Notes under the pieces: model-generated
The model's database searches: none
What the model was told of the DNA's origin: nothing
The model's input: only the letters and a program-made list of their open reading frames with translations
Made by a program: the position numbers and the translations under genes
Assembly: GCA_002469865.1 (NCBI GenBank)
Contig: DKOD01000056.1
Coordinates: 685 to 7,563, forward strand
Length of the DNA: 6,879 bases
Source of the DNA: Alphaproteobacteria bacterium UBA7371
GTDB lineage: Bacteria; Pseudomonadota; Alphaproteobacteria; UBA8317
Direction: 5' to 3'
Part shown: in pieces, positions 1 through 6,879 of the stretch
Layout of the letters: every line of letters begins with the position of its first letter
How positions within the stretch are numbered: the first letter of the stretch is position 1

Positions 1-581
1 TGGAACCGACCCATCATGTCCAATTGTTCTTGCAATTGCTGCATCTGGGCGCGCATGAGATCAAATTGATCCGTACCCATGTCGCCTTTTTGATCCAACG
101 GGTTGATGCCTGAAAAAGGAGTGAATATTTGCGAAGCACGTTCGATCATGGTGAGGTTTTGGCGTGTGATATCCTCAAGGCTTTTCATGGCCGTATTGCC
201 GCCCATGGCTTTGGAAAGATTTTCTTGGTTGCGCACAAACATGTCCATGGAATGTTCAAGATAGCCAGGCAGGAGGTTGCTCACATTCTGGCCGTAAAAC
301 CGGATCATCTCGCGCAAGAAATTGATGGGCAACAAATTCTGACCCTTGGCTTCTTCTTCGAAAATGATCTGGGCCAAAACCGAGCGGGTGATGTCTTCTG
401 ATGACTTGGCATCATAGACCACAAAATCGATCCCATCCCGCACCATCTGGGCAAGATATTCGAGCGTCACATAGGAAGATGTCGCGGTGTTGTATAGACG
501 CCGATTGGCATATTTTTTGATCACCACCGGGCTTGCCTGGCCAGAATTCTCCGACGCTTTGCCCTTGCTGCTTGATGCCAT
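1..581 (-). CDS. phaR: Polyhydroxyalkanoate synthesis repressor PhaR (C-terminus cut by window edge)
   Basis: PhaR is a cytoplasmic DNA-binding regulator that also binds PHA/PHB granules. In characterised species it represses phasin and its own gene until polymer accumulates. Translating the minus strand from the ATG at 581 gives 193 residues with no stop before the window edge. The N-terminal PHB_acc_N region (about residues 19-78) contains the hallmark VIKKYANRRLYNT followed by SSYVTLEYLAQMVRDG and the DITRSVLAQII segment. The central PHB_acc region (about 81-160) contains NLLPINFLREMIRFYG and a second related helical stretch around MFVRNQENL. The tail is rich in Gln and Met (about 170-190), as in alphaproteobacterial members of roughly 190-210 residues, so only a few residues are probably missing. 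A GAGGGG Shine-Dalgarno at 592-587, 5 nt upstream, supports this start. The gene lies 70 bp downstream of htpG in the same direction. No phaC, phaA or phaB is visible, but the sequence beyond the left edge is unknown. Confidence 0.95.
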   Translation of the reverse strand, partial: MASSSKGKASENSGQASPVVIKKYANRRLYNTATSSYVTLEYLAQMVRDGIDFVVYDAKSSEDITRSVLAQIIFEEEAKGQNLLPINFLREMIRFYGQNVSNLLPGYLEHSMDMFVRNQENLSKAMGGNTAMKSLEDITRQNLTMIERASQIFTPFSGINPLDQKGDMGTDQFDLMRAQMQQLQEQLDMMGRF

Positions 582-651
582 CTTGGCCCCTCAAAGCTAG
601 TTACCCACAAGCTACGGCCATACTAACCTATGAGGACGGACGCAAGCTTAC

Positions 652-2559
652 CTATTTTTGCAGCAAAGACGTGACGGCCTTCACAAACTCCTTCGGCCGT
701 GATGGCGCCTCACCATCCATAACCCTTGCCAGGTCATGAAGCAGCCTGGCGGGCTCACGGATCTCGTCGGCAAAACCCTTTTCCTCCGAACGCCGGGCAA
801 GCCCGAGGATATATGGATGATCGGGGTTGATTTCGAGGATACGCTTGGCTTGAATGGATTGGCCCTGGGCGGCAAGGATTTTTTCCAGATTGAGGTCAAT
901 ACCGCCATGATCCGACACCAGGCAAACCGGGGAATCGGTGAGGCGTTCGGATAGTTTCACATCGGCCACATCATCTTTAAGTGCCTGGCGGATGGCCGCA
1001 ATGAGCGTTGCTTTTTTGATCTCAGGCACCATGGCACCGCCATCGGCCGCCTTATCACCATCAGGCTGCCCAGCTTGATCATTTTTGGCAACTTCCTTGA
1101 GTTCCTCACCGGCCCTGGTAACCGATGCCAGGGCTGTTCCATCAAATTCATGGACCATATTGACCCAGAAATCATCGATGGGGTCAGAAAGAATAAGCAC
1201 CTCAATATCCCGGCTCTTGAAGCCTTCCAAATGGGGGCTGGCATCGATTTCTTCACGGCTGCGGCCGGTGATGTAATAGATCTTTTGCTGCCCCTCTTTC
1301 ATATCTTCCTTGACCTGCTTGAGGCTGCGCCATCCTTCTTGGGTGGTGGTGCGAAAGCGGATCAATTCCAGCAGATCTTCTTTGCGTTCATGATCTTCAT
1401 AAAGCCCCTCTTTTAAAACGGGGCCAAATTTTTCGAACATCTTCTCAAATTGCTCCGGCATGCGCTCAGCAATCTTATTCATTTCGGTGAGCACACGGTT
1501 GGTTACCGCCTTACGTAAGGCCACCACCTGAGGAGAATTTTGCAGCATCTCCCTGGAGATGTTCAAAGGAAGGTCGGTGCAATCCACCAGGCCTTTCACA
1601 AAACGCAAATAACCAGGCAAAATTTCCGCCTTGTCGGTGATGAACATCTTTTTGACATGAAGCTTAACCTGGGCCTCACGCTCGCCATTATAAAGGTCAA
1701 AAGGTGCCTCCTGGGGAACAAACAGCAACACCGAATAATCCATACGCCCCTCGGCGTGATAATGGATTATGTGCGCTGGCTCATCAAAATGATGGGTTAA
1801 CCCGCGGTAAAAATCGGCATATTCCTTATCCAAAATCTCGTTTTTGTTGCGCGCCCAAAGGGCCCCTTTGGCATTCACCTCTTCAGGCACCTCGGTTGCA
1901 CCATCTTTCACCTCAATAAGGCGCACCGGGATGGCAATATGCTCGGCATATTTCTTCACCACTTGCTTCAAGCGTGACACATCAAGATATTCCTGTTGGT
2001 TTTCCCGGATCTGGAGCGTGATGCGCGTGCCATGGGTTGCCAGAAATTCTGCACCCTCAGCAGGCCCAACCCGATAACCACTGGTGCCATCAGACACCCA
2101 ACGCGAGACCTCAGGTTTGCCGGCCGCCTTTGAGAGCACCTCAACTTCGCTAGCCACGATGAAGGCGGAGTAAAAACCAACGCCAAATTGGCCAATACCC
2201 GCAGCGCCAGATTCACCTTTTTCTTCCAGCATGGCCGCAAAGGCCCGCGTCCCGGATCGGGCGATGGTGCCCAAATGTTCCACCAAATCGTCTTGGCTCA
2301 TGCCCGTGCCATTATCGGTGATGGTGATGGTGCCCGCATCTTTGTCCAGTGTGATATCAACCTGAAAATCTTGGCCTAGTTTCTGCAATTCTTCATCGGT
2401 TTGCTGCATGTAACGCAAGCGGTCACAGGCATCCGACGCATTGGCAATCAACTCGCGCAAAAACACCTCAGATTCGGAATAAACCGAATGAATCATCATT
2501 TCGAGAAGGCGAGAAACTTCAGCTTCAAATTCTTTGGATTGCAATTGTTCATCACTCAT
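652..2559 (-). CDS. htpG: Chaperone protein HtpG (bacterial Hsp90)
   Basis: This is a cytosolic ATP-dependent homodimeric chaperone that remodels client proteins with DnaK. The 635-residue product is complete; the E. coli protein has about 624. The N-terminal GHKL ATPase domain (about 1-225) shows the N-box ELIANASDACD with Glu36 and Asn40, DNGTGM at 82-87, the glycine-rich lid segment GQFGVGFYSAF at 123-133, and GTRITL at 177-182. The middle domain (about 230-490) has PFDLY near 287 and NISREMLQ at 333-340, whose Arg336 is the conserved gamma-phosphate-sensing arginine. The C-terminal dimerisation domain (about 515-635) carries LTDSPVCLV and ILEINPDHP. No eukaryotic MEEVD tail is present, as expected. 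A Gly/Asp/Ala-rich linker (about 494-512) between middle and C-terminal domains looks longer than in E. coli. The ATG at 2559 has GAAGG at 2570-2566, 6 nt upstream. The gene lies 69 bp after the DUF4340 gene in the same direction, with no clear heat-shock promoter in the gap. The stop is TAG at 654-652. Confidence 0.99.
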   Translation of the reverse strand: MSDEQLQSKEFEAEVSRLLEMMIHSVYSESEVFLRELIANASDACDRLRYMQQTDEELQKLGQDFQVDITLDKDAGTITITDNGTGMSQDDLVEHLGTIARSGTRAFAAMLEEKGESGAAGIGQFGVGFYSAFIVASEVEVLSKAAGKPEVSRWVSDGTSGYRVGPAEGAEFLATHGTRITLQIRENQQEYLDVSRLKQVVKKYAEHIAIPVRLIEVKDGATEVPEEVNAKGALWARNKNEILDKEYADFYRGLTHHFDEPAHIIHYHAEGRMDYSVLLFVPQEAPFDLYNGEREAQVKLHVKKMFITDKAEILPGYLRFVKGLVDCTDLPLNISREMLQNSPQVVALRKAVTNRVLTEMNKIAERMPEQFEKMFEKFGPVLKEGLYEDHERKEDLLELIRFRTTTQEGWRSLKQVKEDMKEGQQKIYYITGRSREEIDASPHLEGFKSRDIEVLILSDPIDDFWVNMVHEFDGTALASVTRAGEELKEVAKNDQAGQPDGDKAADGGAMVPEIKKATLIAAIRQALKDDVADVKLSERLTDSPVCLVSDHGGIDLNLEKILAAQGQSIQAKRILEINPDHPYILGLARRSEEKGFADEIREPARLLHDLARVMDGEAPSRPKEFVKAVTSLLQK

Positions 2560-2592
2560 GGGCGACCTTCATTCATAATATGTGTCAAATAA

Positions 2593-2613
2593 ACCGACCA
2601 TAACTTAGCCGGT
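2593..2613 (-). terminator. Weak hairpin after the export cassette, possible attenuating terminator
   Basis: Read on the minus strand, ACCGGC (2613-2608), a 9-nt loop and GTCGGT (2598-2593) can form a 6-bp stem with one G-U pair, followed by TTATTTG. It lies 15 bp after the stop of the DUF4340 gene and upstream of htpG, where a terminator would be expected. The stem is short and the T-run is interrupted, so it could be chance, and some read-through into htpG seems plausible. Confidence 0.22.
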
Positions 2614-2628
2614 ACGAACTGGAGAATT

Positions 2629-3564
2629 TTAAGGCGCCTGAATGAAACCAGCGCGCCCGGCCATCCATATGTCGAAACGGGTTTGTGGAAATTCAAGCCA
2701 TAATTTTTTAAGATCATCGGCCATGGCATGATCAGAAGGTGGCGTAATGGCGAGATAATGGGATGATCCATCATTCACCACCTCAAGCATCCAGTGACCA
2801 GCCTGATTGAGAAACAAATCCAACCTGGCCACCAGACGGCCTTCGCCCGCAAGCCGAAGCCCGGAAAAATCAAGTGCGGACAAAGATTGTGCTAGGCGCG
2901 CCACCAAATTCTCATTGACCTGCCATTGCAGGGGAAGATTTTGTGGCACCAAACGACCAGCATTTTGGGCAAATGACACATGCCCTTCGCCCACCCGATG
3001 AACATCCACAACCTGGATATCGGCAAGCATCGGTAGGGATTCTGGTTTCACCCTGGCCCAGTTCATCGGTTGGTTGGGAACAAGCAATGGGGGCTCCATG
3101 CGGTGGGCAAACCCGCCCACAACCACATATTGGCCACCCCTGCCGGTGGGGCCTTCTTTGGTGACATCACCCAAGTCCAATCTGAAAACATCCTTCCCCT
3201 CAGCGCGAACAAGCAAACCAACGGCCTCAGAATCCAAACCGAGTTTGCCCCAAAGATCCTGGTTTTGGGTGAGGCGACGGACCAGCTGAGCGTTAGCTAA
3301 TTCCCCCAATAGGGAAGCCACCACCATTGGGTCAGCCATAATGCCGTTGGCCAGATACCACTGATCTCCTTTTCGTTGGAGCAGGATATCCCCATAACGG
3401 ATCTCATCGGCCCGGCTTAGGTTTTTCTGTTGCTGATCGGTCAGCAGCATGCCAGGGCCATTGAATAAGGGCCCCATGGAAGCATTATGCTGCATGAAGA
3501 AGATCAGACCTCCCAGCATGAGCATGACAACCAAGACAAGGGCCGTGAGGGATTTCTTGATCAT
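2629..3564 (-). CDS. DUF4340 domain-containing membrane-anchored protein of the GldG-type ABC cassette
   Basis: The 311-residue protein has a short cytoplasmic MIKK start, one N-terminal hydrophobic helix (about 6-25, no lipobox Cys) and a long soluble remainder, so it is predicted to be an inner-membrane-anchored periplasmic protein. Residues about 56-110 have the DUF4340 pattern: ILLQRKGDQWYLANG, then a helical stretch, then QDLWGKLGLD. A Leu-Asp-Leu-Gly strand follows (129-132), with a glycine-rich turn ending in GGQYVVVGGF at about 143-152. Proteins of this family have no established biochemical activity and are typically encoded directly after GldG-like auxiliary subunits, as here. The start at 3564 overlaps the TGA stop of the GldG-like gene in an ATGA junction and has a strong GGAGG at 3574-3570, 5 nt upstream, so translation is probably coupled. 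It is the last gene of the cassette, ending in TAA. The family call rests on the N-terminal pattern plus context; the C-terminal half is not diagnostic. Confidence 0.85.
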   Translation of the reverse strand: MIKKSLTALVLVVMLMLGGLIFFMQHNASMGPLFNGPGMLLTDQQQKNLSRADEIRYGDILLQRKGDQWYLANGIMADPMVVASLLGELANAQLVRRLTQNQDLWGKLGLDSEAVGLLVRAEGKDVFRLDLGDVTKEGPTGRGGQYVVVGGFAHRMEPPLLVPNQPMNWARVKPESLPMLADIQVVDVHRVGEGHVSFAQNAGRLVPQNLPLQWQVNENLVARLAQSLSALDFSGLRLAGEGRLVARLDLFLNQAGHWMLEVVNDGSSHYLAITPPSDHAMADDLKKLWLEFPQTRFDIWMAGRAGFIQAP

Positions 3565-5177
3565 GTAAGCCTCCGCCGCCGCATCCGGGCGACACCTAGG
3601 ACACCGCCAAGCACCGCCAAGATCAGGGGCACCAGAAAGCTATTGGCCAAGGCCAACATTTGGGTCATCCGATTAACCCCTTGGTCCGTCTGGCGGCTTA
3701 CCGCCAACAGATCTCGCTCGGCATCACGAAGTTGTTGTTCAACCTGACCCATCGCCTCATTGCGTGATGCCGCTGGTGGCTGATTTTGTAATAACACCAA
3801 ATTTGCCAATTGATTTTTGATGTTTTCGTTGATGCGGGCAAAGACATTGGCTTGCGCTTTTCGTGCCTCCGCCCGCATGTCCTCAAGGCGCGTGAAGGGG
3901 CGATCTTTGGGAAGGCCTGGATCAAGAGATGCCGCCTGACTTATGCCTGCATGATCCAAAAGCAAGCGCATAAAGATCTGCGTGTTGTCATTGAAACCCC
4001 ATGACGGGCTTAAAAAATCCAGATCTGCAATAACCAGCGCATGGAGATCTTGCCTGTTCACCTGCAACGCTAGTATTTTTTGCCCTGGATTTGACCAACC
4101 TGTCCGGGGCACATCACCGGGCATGGCGGCAATGGCCGAACGAGGCAGGATTCCAGCCTGGTCACTGGTCCAAACCAATGGTTTAAGCTCATCTTTCTTG
4201 GCACCACGGCCAATGACCAAGGAGCCGGCTGCTGTCAATCGTAATGGGCCAGCAGCTTGCAATAATGATGCCGACACAAACTGGTCCTGCCCAAGTTCCA
4301 ACCATAAAGGATAATTTATGGGCTGCGTCGCATCTTGGCCACGCACCTTCATGGCCAAGCGATCATCCACCACCACACCATCCTCCAAGGCAAGGCCTTG
4401 GGCCAGCAATGGCGGTGGCAGAATTGCATCCCCGGGCAAGGAGGGATCAACCATGACAATAAGCGGCATCTTTTTGGCCAAGGCTGACGATAAAAGCGCC
4501 AAACCAGCACCAGAAATAGTGTCTGGTTGCAGCATGAGTAAGGGAATCTCTGGATCAAGACCATTCATATCTTCATCCAAGCCACGCAAGGTAACCCGCC
4601 CCTTCATGGCTTGACGAATTGCCGGCACCAGGGGCTCCGCAGCTTTGCCTACCAACAATTGGATGGGGGCGGCCTCAGGTTGGCCAAGACGCTCAATAGC
4701 CATCAAAAGATCCCGGCGGTTGGGGTTATTCACGTCGGCTAGCTGCGGAAATACCTGATGCTGGTCTATGCTGTTGGAAAGCACCATGCCCAGATAATGG
4801 CGCCGCCCATCGGGCAAGATTATGGGCTCAAGGCCCAGGGCAATGAGTTGATCCTCGCCCATTGAATGTGGCGCCACCTCACGGTGGGACCAAGTGAAAC
4901 GTCCCCCGGACATCCCGGCCAATTGGGCAAGCTGTTTTTTGACCTGTTCTGCCCTGGCAGACAAAAAAGCAGCCCCTCCTTCATGACCAGTTGAACCAAA
5001 TAACTCTGCCTGCAATGAAAGGCCCAGATTGGCCATCACCTCATCACTTCCTGGGGCAAGGCTGTGATGCTGGTCTTCCGTGACATCAAGAACCAGGTCA
5101 TCAAAGATAAGGCCTGCGAACATGGTGGCGCCCACGAAAAATACGGCCAAAAAGAAAAACGCAAAGCGAGCCATCAT
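3561..5177 (-). CDS. GldG-like periplasmic auxiliary subunit of an ABC-2 exporter (ABC_transp_aux family)
   Basis: Numbered from the ATG at 5177, the product has 538 residues. An N-terminal helix (about 6-26) is followed by DVTEDQHHSLAPGSDEVMANL (31-51), which matches the family pattern of D-x-T-x-D then SLSP just after the anchor. The large domain is probably periplasmic. It ends with ALVIADLDFLSPSWGFNDN (about 380-398), resembling the conserved GldG-type G/A-D-x-DF plus N-x-N segment. A charged, probably coiled-coil stretch (about 428-500) precedes a second helix (about 507-531) and a basic RMRRRRLT cytoplasmic tail. The likely role is scaffold or substrate-handling partner of the permease; no enzyme activity is apparent. 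The same frame stays open to an ATG at 5222, which would add 15 residues. I prefer 5177 because it makes an ATGA overlap with the permease stop and a GGAGGA sits at 5183-5178. That SD directly abuts the ATG, so the adjacent ATG at 5174 may also be used. The stop overlaps the DUF4340 start by 4 bp. Confidence 0.88.
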   Translation of the reverse strand: MMARFAFFFLAVFFVGATMFAGLIFDDLVLDVTEDQHHSLAPGSDEVMANLGLSLQAELFGSTGHEGGAAFLSARAEQVKKQLAQLAGMSGGRFTWSHREVAPHSMGEDQLIALGLEPIILPDGRRHYLGMVLSNSIDQHQVFPQLADVNNPNRRDLLMAIERLGQPEAAPIQLLVGKAAEPLVPAIRQAMKGRVTLRGLDEDMNGLDPEIPLLMLQPDTISGAGLALLSSALAKKMPLIVMVDPSLPGDAILPPPLLAQGLALEDGVVVDDRLAMKVRGQDATQPINYPLWLELGQDQFVSASLLQAAGPLRLTAAGSLVIGRGAKKDELKPLVWTSDQAGILPRSAIAAMPGDVPRTGWSNPGQKILALQVNRQDLHALVIADLDFLSPSWGFNDNTQIFMRLLLDHAGISQAASLDPGLPKDRPFTRLEDMRAEARKAQANVFARINENIKNQLANLVLLQNQPPAASRNEAMGQVEQQLRDAERDLLAVSRQTDQGVNRMTQMLALANSFLVPLILAVLGGVLGVARMRRRRLT

Positions 5178-5908
5178 TCCTCCAGCCAGCGACGGACGCA
5201 GATCATGCCCGCCCAAAGCCACACAAAAATAAGCAACAGAAAATACACCACATCAGGCAAACCAATCAGGCCCCCAACCATGCGGTTATACCTCGCCAAG
5301 CTTGAATATTCCCACAGCACGAGGGACCATTGGGCGGGCAAATTGGCCCCAAGAAATTCTGACACCGCGCCAAGCCCCGTGACGAGAAACAAAAAACAGC
5401 ATGAGGCAGAAATCACGAAAGCCAAAACCTGCGAATGGTTTAAGGCTGAAATCGTTGTGGTAATGGCCATCATGCTGGCAGCAAGCAAGAACGCCGCCCC
5501 ATAACCAGACATGATCAAGCCATGATCTGGCTGGCCCAACCATGTTGCAGTGATCCAAGCAGGCAGCGTAAACATGATGCCAAGCCATGCTAGGGTTAGG
5601 CCTGCGCAGAATTTGCCGAGCACCGCAGCCTCAGGACTGATCGGCAAGGTCAGGAGAAGTTCCACCGAACCTGTCTGACGCTCCTCTGCCCAGCTCCGCA
5701 TGCCCAAGGCCGGCACGAAAAACAAAAACAGAAAAGGCATCACCGCGAACATGCCCGAAAGGTTGGCCTGGGCAGCCTCAAAAAAGTCCCCAAGGACAAA
5801 GGTCATGATGCCATTCATCATAACAAACAGGGCAAGAAACAAATACGCCATGGGGGATGACCCAAAAGCCTGCAACTCACGGCGCCATATGGCCCAAAAA
5901 CCATTCAT
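5174..5908 (-). CDS. ABC-2 type transporter permease, GldF-like
   Basis: The 244-residue, strongly hydrophobic protein forms the inner-membrane channel of the exporter. Six membrane segments can be drawn at about 18-40, 52-72, 95-122, 130-155, 160-185 and 218-238. Between the second and third lies MRSWAEERQTGSVELLLTLP (70-89), the R-x-x-AEE-x-x-x-G-(S/T)-x-ELLLT pattern typical of GldF and related ABC-2 permeases. It falls on the predicted cytoplasmic side, where it would contact the ATPase. The N-terminal FWAIWRREL amphipathic stretch is also usual for this group. The ATG at 5908 overlaps the ATPase TGA in an ATGA junction, with GAGG at 5920-5917, 8 nt upstream. Its own TGA at 5176-5174 overlaps the likely start of the GldG-like gene. 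The length is normal for a single-domain ABC-2 half-transporter, so a homodimer is expected. The substrate cannot be deduced from the sequence. Confidence 0.93.
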   Translation of the reverse strand: MNGFWAIWRRELQAFGSSPMAYLFLALFVMMNGIMTFVLGDFFEAAQANLSGMFAVMPFLFLFFVPALGMRSWAEERQTGSVELLLTLPISPEAAVLGKFCAGLTLAWLGIMFTLPAWITATWLGQPDHGLIMSGYGAAFLLAASMMAITTTISALNHSQVLAFVISASCCFLFLVTGLGAVSEFLGANLPAQWSLVLWEYSSLARYNRMVGGLIGLPDVVYFLLLIFVWLWAGMICVRRWLEE

Positions 5909-6843
5909 GAATTTGACCTCGTCAGGTCTTTGAAGACATCAGCCAGGCCCCCGCCTGCCCGACCTATTTGATGCAAATCCCAGCCATATTGATGCGCAAG
6001 CATGCCAACATAACCAAGCAGATCTTGTTCCTCTTCCGGGGTTAATAACAAAGCCACATGGCCGTCATCAGTTGCCTCGGCCCGCAGACCACCCACGGCC
6101 TGATCCATGAGCAGGATATTGGCCACACGCTCTGCCTGGGCGGCATCAAGCTCCATGCGAATATGATGATGGGCACGGCCAGCGCGCTTGAGTGCGGCGG
6201 GTGTGGAATCAAGCAATTTCTGGCCCTTAGCCATGATCACGGTGCGGTTGCAAATGGCCTCCACCTCATCAAGCAAATGGGTGGAAATCAGCACCGCCGC
6301 ATGTTCGGCCAACTCCCGGATCAACACACGCATGCGGGATCGCTGGTTGGGGTCCAAACCATCGGTTGGCTCATCCAGCAGCAAAAGGGGTGGTTCGGCC
6401 AATATGGCTTGGGCGAGGCCCAGGCGCCTTTTGTACCCCTTGGAAAGCAATTGCACCGGCTGATTGGCCACATCGTCAATTTGGGTCCGCTCCATGGCTC
6501 TTGCGCAGGCTATATCCTTAGCGCGCCCAGTAATGTTCCTTGCCCTGGCACAGAAATCCAGAAAATCTGATACCTCCATTTCCCCATAGGCAGGTGACCC
6601 TTCTGGCAAATAACCAATCATGCCCAAAGCCTTGCGGCGGGATTTGGCAAGGTCCCACCCGCCGACGACAACCCGACCTTCGTCAGGGCGCAAAAAACCA
6701 GAAGCCATCCTCATGAGCGTTGTTTTCCCAGCGCCATTGGGACCTAGAAGACCAAGGATATCTCCTGGCATCAACGCAAGGTCAAAAGATTCCACGGCGG
6801 TGAACCTGCCAAATTTTTTTCCAATATCGTGCAATTCAAGCAT
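5905..6843 (-). CDS. ABC transporter ATP-binding protein, GldA-like
   Basis: This is a cytoplasmic nucleotide-binding subunit that powers the ABC-2 permease encoded next. The 312-residue product has Walker A GPNGAGKTT at 34-42, a Q-loop region IGYLPEGSPAYGE (76-88) with Glu81 where Gln is usual, and the signature LSKGYKRRLGLAQ (133-145) in place of LSGGQ. Walker B LLLLDEPTDGLDP lies at 153-165 with catalytic Glu158, and the H-loop His189 is in STHLLDEVE. The YLPE and LSKGY variants are common in the GldA and related ABC-2 exporter branch, so they are not signs of decay. A C-terminal domain of about 100 residues ends with GGLADVFKDLT, a motif shared by drug- and polysaccharide-type exporter ATPases. 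The ATG at 6843 is the first possible start after an in-frame TGA at 6849-6847. No good SD precedes it, so translation may be coupled to an upstream gene or use a weak site. The TGA stop overlaps the permease ATG by 4 bp, making this the first visible gene of the cassette. Confidence 0.95.
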   Translation of the reverse strand: MLELHDIGKKFGRFTAVESFDLALMPGDILGLLGPNGAGKTTLMRMASGFLRPDEGRVVVGGWDLAKSRRKALGMIGYLPEGSPAYGEMEVSDFLDFCARARNITGRAKDIACARAMERTQIDDVANQPVQLLSKGYKRRLGLAQAILAEPPLLLLDEPTDGLDPNQRSRMRVLIRELAEHAAVLISTHLLDEVEAICNRTVIMAKGQKLLDSTPAALKRAGRAHHHIRMELDAAQAERVANILLMDQAVGGLRAEATDDGHVALLLTPEEEQDLLGYVGMLAHQYGWDLHQIGRAGGGLADVFKDLTRSNS

Positions 6844-6879
6844 GCGTCACAACCAAATAGGGGCCAAAACCTGCCGAGC

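Noticed and set aside
412..594. Minus-strand 60-residue open frame starting near 594
   Set aside because: It is out of frame with the PhaR reading frame, which covers the same bases and has clear family motifs and a good SD.
582..651. TTGCGT with TATGGC, 17 bp apart, on the minus strand as a phaR promoter; also a rho-independent terminator for htpG
   Set aside because: Both boxes are poor matches to consensus, and no stable hairpin with a T-run is visible in the gap.
1075..1416. Plus-strand open frame of 113 residues with a hydrophobic look
   Set aside because: It is antisense to the htpG middle domain, which is conserved throughout. The hydrophobic residues arise from complementing charged codons.
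2575..2588. TTGACA next to TATTAT as an htpG promoter
   Set aside because: The two boxes are only 2 bp apart and cannot serve the same promoter. Neither has a partner at 16-18 bp.
2160..5000. Recurrent TTGGCC/GGCCAA words scattered through the window
   Set aside because: They fall inside genes where Ala, Leu, Asn and Gly codons naturally produce them. They show no regular spacing, so this looks like codon preference and not a repeat family.
5064..5504. Plus-strand open frame of 146 residues
   Set aside because: It lies antisense to the GldG-like and permease genes, has no recognisable domain, and has a composition explained by the complement of hydrophobic codons. It is a shadow.
6058..6570. 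Plus-strand open frame of 170 residues
   Set aside because: It is fully antisense to the ABC ATPase, whose Walker and signature motifs show that the minus strand is coding.

Overview
The window looks like chromosomal DNA of an alphaproteobacterium. The main pointers are a PhaR-type polyhydroxyalkanoate regulator of the alphaproteobacterial kind, an HtpG with a Gly/Asp-rich linker, moderate GC, and a GldG/DUF4340-type ABC export cassette common in Rhodospirillales-like genomes. The genus cannot be fixed from the sequence alone. All convincing genes lie on the minus strand, so the biological reading order runs from the right edge to the left edge. No tRNA, rRNA, CRISPR array, insertion sequence or integrase is visible.

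In transcription order, 6843 to 2629 is a compact four-gene cassette. It encodes an ABC ATPase (GldA-like), a six-helix ABC-2 permease (GldF-like), a membrane-anchored periplasmic auxiliary protein (GldG-like, PF09822 type) and a membrane-anchored DUF4340 protein. All three internal junctions are 4-bp ATGA overlaps, if the third gene starts at 5177. This indicates one translationally coupled operon and probably one membrane complex: the ATPase and permease form the engine, and the two anchored proteins sit mostly in the periplasm. The substrate is unknown. The gliding-motility names come from Bacteroidetes homologues and should not be read as evidence of gliding here.

After a 69-bp gap holding only a weak hairpin and no convincing promoter comes htpG (2559 to 652), the bacterial Hsp90, complete and with all ATPase motifs. 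A further 70-bp gap leads to phaR (581 to the left edge). It is a PHB/PHA synthesis regulator with intact N-terminal DNA-binding and central granule-associated regions. Its C-terminus is cut off by the window edge.

The gaps are short, so every stretch over 300 bases is coding. The many plus-strand open frames are shadows of the minus-strand genes. The least characterised part is the four-gene export cassette. HtpG and PhaR are ordinary housekeeping or storage-related genes.
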